Translations under genes and position numbers: made by a program | Shown here: positions 1-11,723 of the stretch, one piece after another | How the letters are laid out: each line of letters begins with the position of its first letter | Numbering within the stretch: position 1 is the stretch's first letter | The notes under the pieces: generated by a model | The model's database searches: none | Told to the model about the DNA's origin: nothing | The model's input: the letters and a program-made list of their open reading frames with translations, nothing else | NCBI RefSeq assembly: GCF_036711975.1 | Contig: NC_091967.1 | Coordinates: 13,950,001-14,014,000 of the forward strand | Length of the DNA: 64,000 bases | Direction of reading: 5' to 3' | Source: Onthophagus taurus | Taxonomy: Eukaryota; Arthropoda; Insecta; Coleoptera; Scarabaeidae

Positions 1-1005
1 AGTAACCTTTAATAGTTGTAACGCTGGGAATAATTTCATTAAATTTGTTTTTGTGATGATCTTTTTCATCTATTAAGCGGACGTAATTGGAAGCCATCAT
101 AATAATATTATCGCTTTCCATTTTTCTTCTGGTGGTACAGACATACAAGAAGGTTGTTGTTTCACCATAGTCTTATTCTTCTCATGATGTGGTAATCATA
201 AATATAGTAACCAAACATCTGCAAAAAAAATTTAAATTAATTAGTTATACAATATAATGATAAATGGACTTTTTTCAAAATCTTAAAGTATACATACCAG
301 TCTAATGTCGATACCCCAAAAGTTTTAGTGCAGGAAACGAATGAGACACTCAATTAATAAAAGTCCCTTAATTAAAAATAGCTTATAAAATTAAAAAATT
401 AGTGTTATTTGAATTTAGGTACCTAAAGTAATAGGATTCATATAATCCAGTTATCAAGATTTCTTCCTAGATCCGATACTGCACTGAAACCAAAATACTG
501 CTAAAATTAATCACGTTGAAATTAATTAACTGTATTAATTCAAATTAATGCAGTGGTGTGGACCAGTTATCATCATCCAGATTAGTTAACCGGCGAGTTT
601 AATCTATGGGACAAGTAATTGGAATAATATAAACCTGGGATTATACACTGCTCAGTAATTTTGAAGAAATTGTAAATATTTTCTTAAACATAGACTACAC
701 TAATATCATTTTGGGGATTAAAAGTGGATACAGATATCTATCAAGCGCATTGCTGTGGTGACATCTGCCATTAAAGAACCGAATTTTTAAAAATTGTAAT
801 AAATTACAGAAAAATTGGGCTAAATCGAAAAATGTAGTTTGCCATTTCATAAACAAACAAAATTAAGAAAAAATATCCTTTAATATCAACCTTAAAATTA
901 CAACAACCAACAAATTTAACAAATTATAAAATGCAACTTATTGGCAGTCTTAAAAAGTATTGTATAAAAGATCTAAAAACAAGATATCTTTGAAAATAAT
1001 ATCAA
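1..1005. other. Gene-poor left flank; possible coding trace at the very edge
   Basis: Mostly A+T-rich sequence without recognisable genes. On the minus strand an open frame of at least 56 codons runs from about 169 to base 1 and off the window, with a fairly hydrophilic product. A strong acceptor-like tract (T-run followed by GCAG) ends at 219 on the same strand, but the frame it opens hits stops before joining this frame. It may be the edge of a gene lying to the left, or chance; I do not recognise it. From about 230 to 1005 I see no gene; the part next to 1006 probably contains the 3' untranslated region of hydrolase A. Confidence 0.25.
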
Positions 1006-2101
1006 TCACTCCTCAAGTATTTCCCTTTTATACTTAGAAATTGGATAAATATTTTCATCAATCTTTAATTCGTCTTTAAGTCCACTATTTCCTTGACGTT
1101 TGCGATCGTGAGTCAATAAAAATTCAGTAAGAAGACCTGCAAGAACGTCCGGATTATTTAAATGACAATGATGCGTTCCTGGAACATCATGGAATTGAAA
1201 ATCTTTGCTACTTTTTTTAAGAGTTTCTCGTAAATCATTAATGATTTCATGGCGTCCAAAGAAAACACTATCACGTGCCCTTGCAAGAAACAAAGGGATT
1301 GTAATTCTTGACGCCATTTGAATAACTTCATTAGGATCATGATAATCAATTGGTCCGACTTTCACTCTTGCATCCCTATTAAAAAAGAACCTTCCTGGAT
1401 GCTTTTTTGATGGAGTTATATTTCTGTATAAAATGAACTTAGCAACTTCAACATCAATAGAACTTTTTGAACCAATGTGCGTTCTTTTAACCATTTCATC
1501 AAAAGTGTAACTTGGAGGTTCATCACCCTTTGTATTAAGTGAATCATATTTGATAAATTCTTCAATACTTTTCGAAATAGTATCTTTTTTATTTGTAAGT
1601 AATGGGTACAACCTATCAATGCATATTGCAATATCTACATCATTAGGAAATAAAGCACTATAAAGAAATGTAGCTATTCCTCCCATTGAGTGCCCCATTA
1701 AAGATATTTTCTCCCAACCAAAATACTCTTTTACTCTCTTAATAGTAATACAATGATCAATATCATGATAAAACATCCCTGGAGGAATTTGACTTGAAAA
1801 ACCATGCCCAAAAAAGTCCAAAGCTAACACGGGTATGTGTGGAGGCAATAATGGAATCAATCTATCAAATGTTCCACAATTATCCTAAAAGAGAAAAAAA
1901 CATTCAATAAACCATGTTTATGATACTCCAATAAAATACCTGCCATCCGTGAAAAGCTAAAATAGGCCTACGATCCTCGGGACCCCACCATTTCCCCGAT
2001 AAATAACCACTTGCTAGCGGAATTCTTACTTCTAACGAACTTCGAAGCATCGAAAGATTTCTCAAATTATTCACGCTAACCTTAAATACCTTCAAAACCA
2101 T
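1006..2101 (-). CDS. Serhl: Alpha/beta hydrolase, serine hydrolase-like (SERHL/kraken type), copy A
   Basis: Two coding exons on the minus strand (2101-1940 and 1884-1006) joined in phase 0 encode 346 residues, normal for the family. Visible marks are the substrate-pocket motif HGWQDN spanning the splice junction, a strand ending DFFGHGFS, the nucleophile elbow GHSMGG (Ser as nucleophile) and a C-terminal HH in PGTHHCHLN that should supply the catalytic histidine. This fits the alpha/beta-hydrolase fold; the substrate of SERHL/kraken proteins is unclear and a peroxisomal or digestive role is only suggested in the literature. The first in-frame ATG is at 2101; a longer frame upstream has no ATG. 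Copy B at 40143-41264 has the intron at the identical codon, so they are paralogues. No lesion is seen. Confidence 0.85.
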
Positions 2102-4370
2102 TTTTAACAAACACTTTTAATCATTTAACGAGGAAAATGTGGTTTTAAAGTTCCAATATGGGACTTAATACTCGCAAAAGAGGTTATGTTGTAAATGCAT
2201 TTGCGTAATTACTGTAATGACCCGCATAAAAATGAAGTGGAAAGTTTTTTAATGTAATTTATAACTAATTTATGAACATAATAAGTTTTTGAAATAGTAA
2301 ATAAATAAATTATTCTTAAAATACAGATGTTGATATTTATACATGTACTATTTATATAGAATGTGTAAATTCTAAATAAGACAGCATAGAATGAAGATAG
2401 GTTTGTTCATTTCCTATGACTCTCCATGTAATAACCCAAACTTTAAATATTTGTGCAAATGCCTAAAAACAATATTTACTATTTTAAAATAGGAGGATCA
2501 GATATACTAAAAAATACTATTTTGTGTTAAATTTCGAGAAATGCATAAAGTTGTTCAAACATAAAATGGGTTACAATAAATTAAATGACTTAAGACCTTG
2601 ACAACCTACTTGAAAGACTGTCATTGTAATATACAACCAGAAGGTGAAAAATTTTATCTTAAAGGAATTAACTAAAATGAATTGATGGATTTGAAACGGA
2701 AAATGAATGGAGAGTATAAAACGGAGGACGTGTTTGAAGGTCCATAATAAATTCAACTTCAAATTGTTTTGAATATTTATTCACACATAATCTGTTGTGC
2801 TTATTTAAAATCTATTATTACTAGGGATGCTGTATTAAGAAAAAAAACTAGAAAAAAAAGTAAAGCTCAGTCTGACCTGAAAGAAGCGCTCGTAATGTTA
2901 GATTGGTGGGTAGCGAGAAGACGTGAATTTTGTTTTCTGTTTTGAGGGAGCTTGAACACATCCACAGCAAAAGATTCTTGTTTGCTCTTGAGACCTAGTA
3001 ATATTTTGATTATTTTTCAGGAAAACGGCAAGTTTTTTTTTGTAAAAAAACACGCGAAATTTGATATTGACTGTAAGATTGTTTGTCATCAGACTCTTGC
3101 TGAAAGTGAGAGAGCTTGCCGTTGCGAGCGGTCTGATGTCTTCAGGCAAAACGGATTCTTCAAGAGAGTTGCAAAAAATTCTTCTAAAGAAAATTTTCAA
3201 TTCTCTTGGTTTCGCACGGTTTGCTTTTTCGACTGTTTTTTCATAGCTGACATTTTCTTAGTGAAATATCGCCTCAGTGTGTTAAATGCAATTTCAATTT
3301 CTTTAAACATACTTCAATTTCATCCAATACCACGTGTTCTTAACCCTTTTTAAAACAAAGGAAAACAATATTAGTGTGGAAGGAATTGTTTATTCAGTTG
3401 CTTACCTAAAGGATTCACATATCAAGATTATATTGAACAATTATTAATAAACTATATTGGATTCCTTGTACAATTTAGAAATGTGTAATTATATAAAACC
3501 AAATAAAGTAAAGTTAAATAAAAACAGAAATCGTCTGAGCTGTTTATTATAATAACATTTCCTTATTATTCGTTTTTTGAACCATTAATTTTTCTTCACA
3601 TTCATACTTCGGTATCCATAAAAAATTTTGTCAATAACAAAAAGAAAACTATTGAGTCTAATCAAATCTACTTATTCCGTTTTTTTGGTAAAAAACAAGT
3701 TATGCAACATACGTACAAAACTTGAATAGGTTGCAAAAGAGGGAACAACTTAGGCTCAAGTCATACAAACACACGAGATACATAAATGCATATACATATT
3801 TTGCATTTGCATATATGTATTGTAATAAAAACGCAAAACAAATAATACAAACTAGTAAAAAACGGTAATAATAGCAAAATTGGTTACAGCAAATTAAAGG
3901 AACGAAAAACTAAAGTAAATTTAACGCCAGAGCGCGGGCACAATAATTGATTGGTGTTTTTTATAAACTTTCCCTCTTTCGATTACTTTTTTACAGCTAT
4001 ATTAATCCAGAAATTATTTTATTTGTCTGGAACCGTCCGGGAAGTTTAATACCGACCTGTAGAATATAGAATAAACACAAATTAACAAAAACATTATTCT
4101 CATATAAATCTAACGATTGACTAAAGGGCTCTTTTGTGTACTATATATGATTGCCTAAAAAAATTACGAAAAATTCTTTTTGACAAAACAATGAATTATA
4201 GATAGATAGGCATTAATAAATGAATTAGAAAAATAAAAAAAATTAAACTAAATCGATTCATCTAAAATAATAATTCATGTAAGAACAAAAGCGTATCAAT
4301 GTCGTCTCCAAATAACACGTGTGCAGTAGTAAAAGTAACTGGCCGGCAAATACACCTAATCACATTCCGA
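2102..4370. other. Intergenic stretch between hydrolase A and tra2
   Basis: No gene with family resemblance is seen. Around 2898-3353 both strands carry open frames of about 100 codons in slightly GC-richer sequence, but neither has splice sites, a recognisable domain or a convincing start, so I treat them as chance or as a decayed repeat. The right part, roughly 3900-4370, should include the tra2 3' untranslated region. Confidence 0.5.
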
Positions 4371-7300
4371 TTAGTGGTACTTACGAGGAGAGTACGATCT
4401 TGATCTGGAACGATCATAGCGTCGTCGCCTGTAGTATGGTGACGGAGACCTTCGATGGCTGTATTTCGATCCTCTATATCCTCCTCCACCTCCATAGTAA
4501 TCGCTACACAATTTAAAACAATCATCAAGAAAAATAAAAATAAACTTTTATACATTTTAAGCGTAACAAATAAGAATGTGCCAGAGTAAACGGAGCTGAG
4601 TATATAGGTAACAATATATCAGCACGGGACTCCACCTTAATTTATACTCTTCCTGTGTGCATCAAGATTCTCAGTATTTAATAACTTAAGCCTCTCAAAT
4701 ATCACAGGAATATTTCACAATAAAATATATTTCTGCAATCAAAGCTAACCACATACGCGGATTACTGGCGCTAGTACGAAGCCGGTTTAGTGGCGCCAGA
4801 AGTTGTCTCCACATAAATGTTATAATTGTGAACTGGCACAGTAATAAAAATGGCGTCAAGTGATGTACTTCGCGCTGACATCAATATGGTAGTCCAAATG
4901 TGCTCCTTGGAAAAAAAGTGAAAACATAGTTGCTGGGTCTTGTACTTTAATTAGAGAGTTATGGCATGGAGATCAGCAAGCATTTTTTAATCATTTAAGA
5001 ATGACTGAAGAGTTTCATGTTTTTGTTAAGACAAGTATCCTCTAAAATACAAAAACAACATACGAATATGCAAGATGCCATTCCAGCTCACGTAAAACTG
5101 CAAGCAACTTTAAGATTTGTGGCTTCTGGAAATTCTTCTACATCCTTGCAATATATGTATTGTTTGCTAAAAAGCACAATTTCTAAATTTATATGTGAAG
5201 TGCTTTATGGTGGAGCACTTTATGGCATTCAATTATATACGCATTGCGTATACTTTGTATTTTTGCTTTTGCCGAGGTTTCGTCAAAATTAGGAACTGTT
5301 TTCTTCATAATTTCAACTAACCTTCTGACAGCCTCATTTCGTGCTAGTCGGTCCTTATATTGCGGAATTTTCTGATTCCACAAACAAAGGTATTTGCTCA
5401 TGTTTCTAGAAATAGTACTGTTTATTCTGATGTCCATTTTTTGGACGGTTTATTAGCGGATTTGTTCATTTTAGTTGGACGAACACGTTAATAGTTACAC
5501 GTTTTCTTTATAAATATTTTTACTGGCGCCAAAAAGTAGAAGTAGCGTCAACTTTATTGACGCTATAATTACGGGCACCAATTTATTGGCGCCAGTGGTT
5601 TTTTGCTATTTCCACATGCAAATGAACTGGCGCCAGTAATCCGTGCATGTGGAAACTTAGCTTTAGTCTCAATGATGTTGGGACATGAATCCCAAAACAT
5701 AATGAAAAATCTTTGTAAAAAGTATTAAGAATATAGTTCATTGCTATTAACTAGCGAACTATATTAGCCAGCCCTCTTCTCTCGCCCTTATTTTATCTCG
5801 TTTGCTGGAATATCCTGCAAAGAACTCAACAATATCTTGACTTGGGTCCTTAAAACATTGTTGGAATTGTACACCATTGGAAAGATTGCAAAATACATTC
5901 CAGTTTTTAGCACGCCAGATAATAGCAATTAGATATTTGCATTAAACACTTACTCTCTGTCTCTATCACCACCCCTACGTCTATCCCATTTGTCACTGAT
6001 ACTGCAAAACAAGACAAATTGTTAAAATCACATGGCGATCAATAGCAGAAAGTAATTTGATATCACTGTATAACATAATTCTATCCATACACATCTTAAC
6101 CCAAGTTATTAACTTTTAAAGATAATCCTAAGTTAAGATTTTGATTAGCTTATAACATTTAATACAAGGTTTATAGGAAATCTTTGGGTTTGGTTCTGTG
6201 CATAATTTACTTATAACAACCAATATAACATATTGAAAGGTTGTAAACGCAACATATAACATTAGTCTGTTTCATCACTAGTCTGTTTTGACAATGGTAA
6301 AAATAGTTTGGGATTCCCCTACGTTTGTAATTAACTTTTGATGTGTATAAAGCAATCACACAAACGCAAAAGAATCGCGCACTGTTGGCACCGTTCCTCA
6401 AACAAAGTTACAACGTTGTATTTATTATAAATATTATCAAAAAAAAATAAAATTTATGTATGGCAACGCCTTTTGTGGAAAAACTTTAGCTTCAAGTAAC
6501 CACCCTATAGTCACCAATAACCAATATTCTATCAAATCAGAACTCACCATGTACCTATATCTTAAAATGCACATTAGAACCAATTTGAATGTACCTACTA
6601 CTACCAATAAAAATTAATGTAATTAAAAATAAATAAAATCACTTACTATGTTGGTTTTCCCATATAAATACCAGGTGTAGGTGTATGAGCACGTTCTGTA
6701 ATTGAATAGTCCACCCTAATACTCTTTCCATTAATTTTCATCCCTGTACATTGCTCCTTGGCAATTTTAGCATCCTCTGTGTTTTCAAAATAGACAAAAG
6801 AGAACCCCCTCGATCTGCCGGTCTATAACAATGTCGAAATTTAAATTGTATGATAAAACGAATATTTTTGTTTCAAACCTTAGCATCAATCACAACTTGT
6901 ACGCGCTCAACTGGTCCATACTTGGAGAAAATGTGGTAGAGCTCGTCCTCAGTTGTGTAGACGCTGAGACCAAAGACGCCCAGGCATCGTGAAGGTTTCG
7001 GATTGTCGCGGGTCCCCATATGACGCCTACGGCTAGACATAGGGCTATGTGAGTGAGATCGCCGGCCGTAACCACCTGAACGGGATCGGCTACGGGAGTA
7101 TCGAGAGGACTTGTAACGTCTGTCTGAGCGTGATCGACTGCGGGACCTGCAAACGGTCGACATGAGTGATTGTAATTTTACATTGGCTTTCTAATTTTCA
7201 AATATTTCGGCATCCGACTCATTACAGTTAAAGTTTGATACAAAATTATATACATATTTTAATAAGATTAAATTTAAAATAATTAAGAAGCATTTACCAA

Positions 7301-10300
7301 TTTAACATCTAACTCGATTCAAAAATATTACTCATTTACACAACGTAGCAGTTAAATCAAACAAACATGCATGTTTATAAACAAATCTTTATAAAACAAT
7401 TTAAACTAAAATAATTTAAATGAAAATCTTAAAGCTAAAAAAGCAGAAAACTTATTACAACTATTTTAATAACTGGGCAATTTTTTTTTTAATAAAAGCA
7501 AAAGTACAAAAGCAATAATTATGTATTATTCTATAACGAGTCGGATCACGATTTATTTTTAAATTAATTATAATTACAATAAAAAAATGCACGTTAAATG
7601 ATTCTGAACTGATAAAAATAGCACCACCTCTCATGTGAAGGTAAAGTAGCAATACTAAATCAATACTAATTATAAATTTTAAGAAAACACACAAATCAAT
7701 TCAGGTAATTCCTAAACCAAACAAAAAAAGAAAAATAATTGGAAAAAATTTACTTACACAAAATATTTAAGTACTAATATTTTTTCCGGATATAAAATGA
7801 ATGTGAAAATATATTTATGTAAACTAAAAAACGCAACTTAAAAAACCCAGACAAATCGTGTAAGTCCAAAACAAAAGAAAAAAACAAAGGGAGAGGTGGG
7901 GATTTTGGTCCGCGAAAAAAAAATTAAAAACATATTTTTGTTATAAATACCTGTAACGACGACCACCGTCGCGGTCTCCTCCTCCATCCCTACGACGCTC
8001 ACGGTCGCGATCATCTCTGTAGGACATTTTTCTACCGCGGCTCGGACTTCTAATAATGACAAAACGTAGCATTCAAAAACAATATAAAAATAAGATTATT
8101 GAGGTTCTTGCGTTGAGAACAAATAGCTACTATGAAATGTATTGAAGTAAACGGAGCTGAGTATATAGGTGAATATGTATATCAGCACGGGACCTCAATT
8201 TTAATTACTTTCCCTGTGTGCATCAAGAAACTTAGTATTATTTGACTACAGCCTCTCAAATATCACAGGGTGTATATCCTTAAATATACATAAGGAAAAA
8301 TATTAGTATACTCAATATAAGTTTAGATTATTACATGTTAGTTCAAAAAGAATACTAAATAATGTCAGGGTGTCAAGACAAGTATTAAATAAAAAAATAC
8401 AAGTATAAAATATATACAGTAAAAAATATATTTATATAACACATCTCAATTGTAACTATTAAGTAACTATTTCCATTATTAGTACAAACACAAGTATTAA
8501 TTAGTTAATACACAATATTATTTTAGATATACTTTGACTGTTAATACCATGTTGACCAATAAAAATAAGAGTTCCACAAGTGCCAATAATGGATATTGTA
8601 CATAAATGTTTTTTCTATGTCAGTTAGCCATTGCTCTAATCATTCTAATTCTATTTTCGTCCATTCCTTTTGTAGTTACCTTTTTCTATTCATCAAAAGG
8701 CATCTGCAATATACAATTTATCTCCCAGACTATAATATCTGTTGGCCAGACTATAAATTGTCCTATTGTTAACATTTACCTAATTTGAAATTTAGTAATA
8801 ATAGATATAGTGGTGATGCTCATAGTAATGTATCAGGTAAATGTTAAAATGCTTCTACTGCAATATGACATCATCTTCTTAAATTTATTAAACAATTTTA
8901 GTTTTATGTATTTTATAATGAAATTAATACTGGTAGCACATAATTAAAATACGTGTTTTGTTTGCTTTATTATTCTAGTTTTCTTCCAAGTAAAGAATTT
9001 CTACTTGTTTGAAGCACTCCATGTTGAACTTCTTGTCACAACTCCATATACTACTTACTAAAGAAAAGTTTTTGGACCAAAGAACTTGGAATTCCTACTT
9101 TGCAACTAAATTTAGTGTATGACTCCCTCATCTTGTACTCTTCATTCAACTCTTAAGCTATTGTTCTGTAATACAAGGAGGTCCATTCCATAAAATAATG
9201 TTTATTAAACACAATCAAAATAGTTGAGATTTAAAGATTCTCCACATTAATTAAAATATGATACAGTTTAAAAGTTACCCAGTTACTTTCAAGACAGATA
9301 CTCAGGTACTCAAAACATTATACCCAAGTACAAGTTTTTGTCTTTGAAATACACCTGTGTAAAAGGCACTTAATCAACAAAGTACCATAGTAGTGAGTAT
9401 TTTCAATATTTCTGTGAAGTCAAAACATGAGAAGTATCAACTTCTGTCTTGACTGAACTCATCATGATAAAGCAGTGCTCCAACCTTTGCGTCTCAATGT
9501 CAATCCACATCCAATAAAGTATTCTTGGTTATTCTTTTTAGACTGTTAAGGCCCACTTTTACCACCTCTTGATAAATTTATCCCATAGATAAACCCAGTT
9601 CTTATGTCCCATGGCAACTATAGACAGTAAACCTGGGCCTAAATAAAATATGTCAGCTATAAAATAGTGATTGTTATGAGTTTGGTTACAGTGAATATCT
9701 TCTAGTCTTTGATAAATAATAAACAGAATATGATTTTTAATGATGTACAAAAGTCTACATACAGCATTGAATTATGAGGTTTTTGTAAAACATAATAAGA
9801 TAATCGAAACCACGACGCCTGTATGCTGTTATAAAAGCTCATAGTGAGCCAAGGAAATATTGAGTTTTAGAAACTGTCATTACATGGACCTAATTATTTA
9901 TTTTTAGTTAAAAACTACTGTGTATGTAAACTTTTGTCCTATTAATTTTAGTATAATTTGTTGAATTTATAGTATATAGCTGTTGAGCTATTTGTTTTGT
10001 TCCTTTTTTTGTGAATAAGTATCTCTAATCACAATCACACTGTAATATTAATTTTGTATTATTTTATTATGTTGTACAAGAACCTCATAATTTAATGCTG
10101 TATGTGAACTTTTGTCAGCCACTGTAGAACAAGTCTTGAACCACCAAACAATATTTGTTTATTCAAATACTGATGATCAAGCGCAAATTAATGCTGACAA
10201 CACTTAAATAATGTTTAGGGAAACTAAAAAATGAAAACAATACAGAAAAAATCATCTGAAGACTCAATTTGCGCCACTTAGCATATTAAAAAAAGCTCTT

Positions 10301-10867
10301 AGAACCCATCCATGGAACTTATTGAAAATAATCTAATCTTATGATTATGTATCTTGCAAAAATAAAAGCATTTATTAAATAGATTCGCTTAAAATAAAAC
10401 CAACATTTTTTTTTAATAATAAACTGATTTATAAAATAAGATGGATTCCACATCTTTGAACTTACCTAGAATAGCTTTTAGTTTTATGATTCCTAGGAGA
10501 CTCTTCTCTTCTTCCGTGGGGAGAATGATCGCGATCGTTGATGGGTTTATGTCCAGGAGACCTAGTAGCCTATAACCACGTCAAAAAAAAAACAATAAAA
10601 AATCCATCAAAACCTTACAATCCTCAACAAAATCAAAAGAACGTAATCCTCACTATGACTAAGCTATAATTAAATTGCTTTAGGCAGTTTGGAGGCCACG
10701 CGGATTCGAACCCGCGTAAAATAAGAAAAGGTTAGCGTCGTTGATGGCTGCAGCGTGGTTTCGCCGGCGAAGCTTTTTACAGTTGTTAAAACGCTAATCT
10801 ATTTTTATTACAACACGCGTCGCGGTCAAAATACGTAGACTTTCGTACTTACCTCTCTGTCACTCAT
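4371..10867 (-). CDS. tra2: Transformer-2, RS-domain RNA-binding splicing regulator
   Basis: Seven coding exons (10867-10853, 10569-10466, 8049-7951, 7146-6879, 6822-6647, 6001-5954, 4503-4371), all with GT-AG borders and consistent phase, encode 280 residues. An N-terminal Arg/Ser-rich region (about 1-122) leads to one RRM (about 125-205) with RNP2-like LGVFGL and RNP1 RGFSFVYF, then the Tra2 hallmark linker [13 protein letters not shown] (208-220) and a Gly-rich, RS-rich tail ending in RKYH. The family binds purine-rich exonic enhancers in the nucleus; in insects Tra2 acts with Tra on doublesex and fruitless and usually regulates its own splicing. Exon 3 is 99 nt and flanked by equal phases, so it can be skipped cleanly. 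An ATG at 7163, just upstream of the exon 4 acceptor, is in frame with the RRM exon and could start a shorter form. Two introns carry H/ACA-like RNAs. Confidence 0.95.
4574..4710 (-). ncRNA. Putative H/ACA box snoRNA, copy 1, in the last tra2 intron
   Basis: Sense to tra2, ending about 70 nt before the exon 7 acceptor. Read on the minus strand, hairpin 1 is closed by TTCCTGTG with CACAGGAA, followed by the H box AGAGTA (ANANNA). Hairpin 2 has an upper stem GCTGA/TCAGC around an A+T-rich loop, a pocket with strands CCCGT and TCCGTTT, a lower stem GGAGT/ACTCT, and an ACA box 15 nt after the upper stem, followed by three more bases. That spacing is what H/ACA pseudouridylation guides show. The same architecture recurs in copy 2 (8135-8271) with paired base changes. 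The RNA target was not identified, so a guide role is inferred. Confidence 0.8.
4741..5664. mobile_element. Deleted PIF/Harbinger DNA transposon inside a tra2 intron
   Basis: Imperfect terminal inverted repeats of about 30 bp bound the element: the left end reads AAAGCTAACCACAT and the right end read backwards AAAGCTAAGTTTCCACAT, both continuing into GGATTACTGGCGC. On the plus strand 5017-5220 encodes a Harbinger transposase N-terminal segment (motifs [15 protein letters not shown] and STSLQY). On the minus strand 5437-5230 encodes a MADF/Myb-like DNA-binding domain ([11 protein letters not shown] and later IQSIRNAY), the usual second gene of these elements. The two frames abut, so an internal deletion removed the catalytic core; the copy cannot move on its own. 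The target duplication could not be fixed. Confidence 0.75.
8135..8271 (-). ncRNA. Putative H/ACA box snoRNA, copy 2, in tra2 intron 2
   Basis: Second copy of the RNA at 4574-4710, same strand and same length, ending about 85 nt before the exon 3 acceptor. Hairpin 1 is closed by CCCTGTG/CACAGGG, where copy 1 has TCCTGTG/CACAGGA, so pairing is kept by a two-sided change. The H box is AAAGTA. Hairpin 2 keeps the upper stem GCTGA/TCAGC and the pocket strands CCCGT and TCCGTTT exactly, while its lower stem ATTGAGGT/ACTTCAAT differs from copy 1 on both strands yet still pairs. The ACA box again lies 15 nt after the upper stem. Loops have diverged freely. This is the pattern of a selected RNA structure rather than of a chance repeat. 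Confidence 0.8.
9546..9600. repeat. Partial copy of a short inverted-repeat element
   Basis: Matches the left half of the element at 45958-46091 (shared block GCCCACTTTTACCACCTCT onward) almost base for base for about 50 bp; the partner terminus is absent here. Confidence 0.55.
9745..10127. mobile_element. Tc1/mariner-type MITE in tra2 intron 2
   Basis: Two inverted termini of about 50 bp: the left reads ACAAAAGTCTACATACAGCA, the right read backwards has ACAAAAGTTCACATACAGCA preceded by CTACAGTGGCTG. These are typical Tc1-like ends. The interior is non-coding, with a further internal copy of the GTATGTAAACTTTTGTCC end at about 9920-9938, so the copy is non-autonomous and possibly rearranged. 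Confidence 0.6.
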
Positions 10868-11723
10868 TGTGTATTTTAAATACGGATTAAGAAGGAAAGA
10901 ACGGAGGCTTCTTTTTTTTCAAGAGATTCGGCGTCCGCTTCGCTTTTGAGCACTTCGCAAAATACGCCGCAATGGAGTCGTGTAGCACTAAAATGGCGGG
11001 CAAAGAAACGAAGTTTGACAACGACGGTTGTCAAAACAAGAGTGGGGGATGTTTTTTAAAAACTCGATTTCTTCGATTTCTAAAAATTCATTTTGAATCT
11101 CTTTTATTTTAAATTTAATAAAACATGTTGTTGAGTTGGATGAAATAAAATTTTGTTATAAATAAATATAAAAAATAATTAAATCGGGAAGTGGTGGGGG
11201 GCAAATTACAAAAACTACCTCTAATTTCTATTATTGGGGTACAGTACCAACTTCAAAAAATAAAACAAAAAAAGAAATGATTAACCACGTTTATCGTTAA
11301 AGTGATTTCCGGTAGAAACTTTAATATAAAAAAACAGAAGCTGTCAACAAATTACTTGTCAATTATAATTTAAACGTAAGGTGAGCGTTACTAATTTAAA
11401 AAACGTTGGTTCAATTTTTGTGAATCAGTTTCGTCTTCTACATAATTTTACCGGTTACAATTTGAATTTCCCGCCATATTGTTTTAATTTTTTTTTTACA
11501 TTTCTCCCGGAGAAAATCGTTTGCTATTTTGAAAATACATCGCGAATAGTCATCAGTGAAGGAAAAAAGGTATTGTGCGCAGTAAATAATTGTAATTCTC
11601 CGTATACTTTCTAGTACGAAAACTTGTGTGGAAAATCTTATTTTAGTACTACTGGTTTTCTCTGTCTGTCGTCCCCGTTGGGAACATGTCAGTCTGATGA
11701 CAGTGCTTTTCTAGATTCTCATC
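10868..11723. promoter_or_regulatory. Divergent upstream region of tra2 and Rpn6
   Basis: The start codons of tra2 (minus) and Rpn6 (plus) lie 856 bp apart, head to head. The part near tra2 (10900-11050) is the GC-richer sequence expected of a housekeeping start region. No TATA box is clear. Both 5' untranslated regions lie here; the exact transcription starts cannot be placed from sequence alone. Confidence 0.55.

Larger units (their letters stand above)
8050..10465. other. tra2 intron 2: long, repeat-bearing
   Basis: A 2.4 kb intron between coding exons 2 and 3. It holds the H/ACA-like RNA at 8135-8271, a piece of the short repeat found again at 45958 (about 9546-9600), and a Tc1/mariner-type MITE at 9745-10127. 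The rest is A+T-rich with no coding signal. Confidence 0.7.

Noticed and set aside
2898-3353. Overlapping open frames of about 100-133 codons on both strands
   Set aside because: No domain resemblance, no splice-site context and no convincing start; composition is like the surrounding intergenic DNA.
10690-10720. Minus-strand GGGTTCGAATCC with a 5-bp stem, like a tRNA T-arm and pol III B box
   Set aside because: No matching acceptor, D or anticodon arms occur at the right distance upstream; at best a relic of a tRNA or tRNA-derived SINE.
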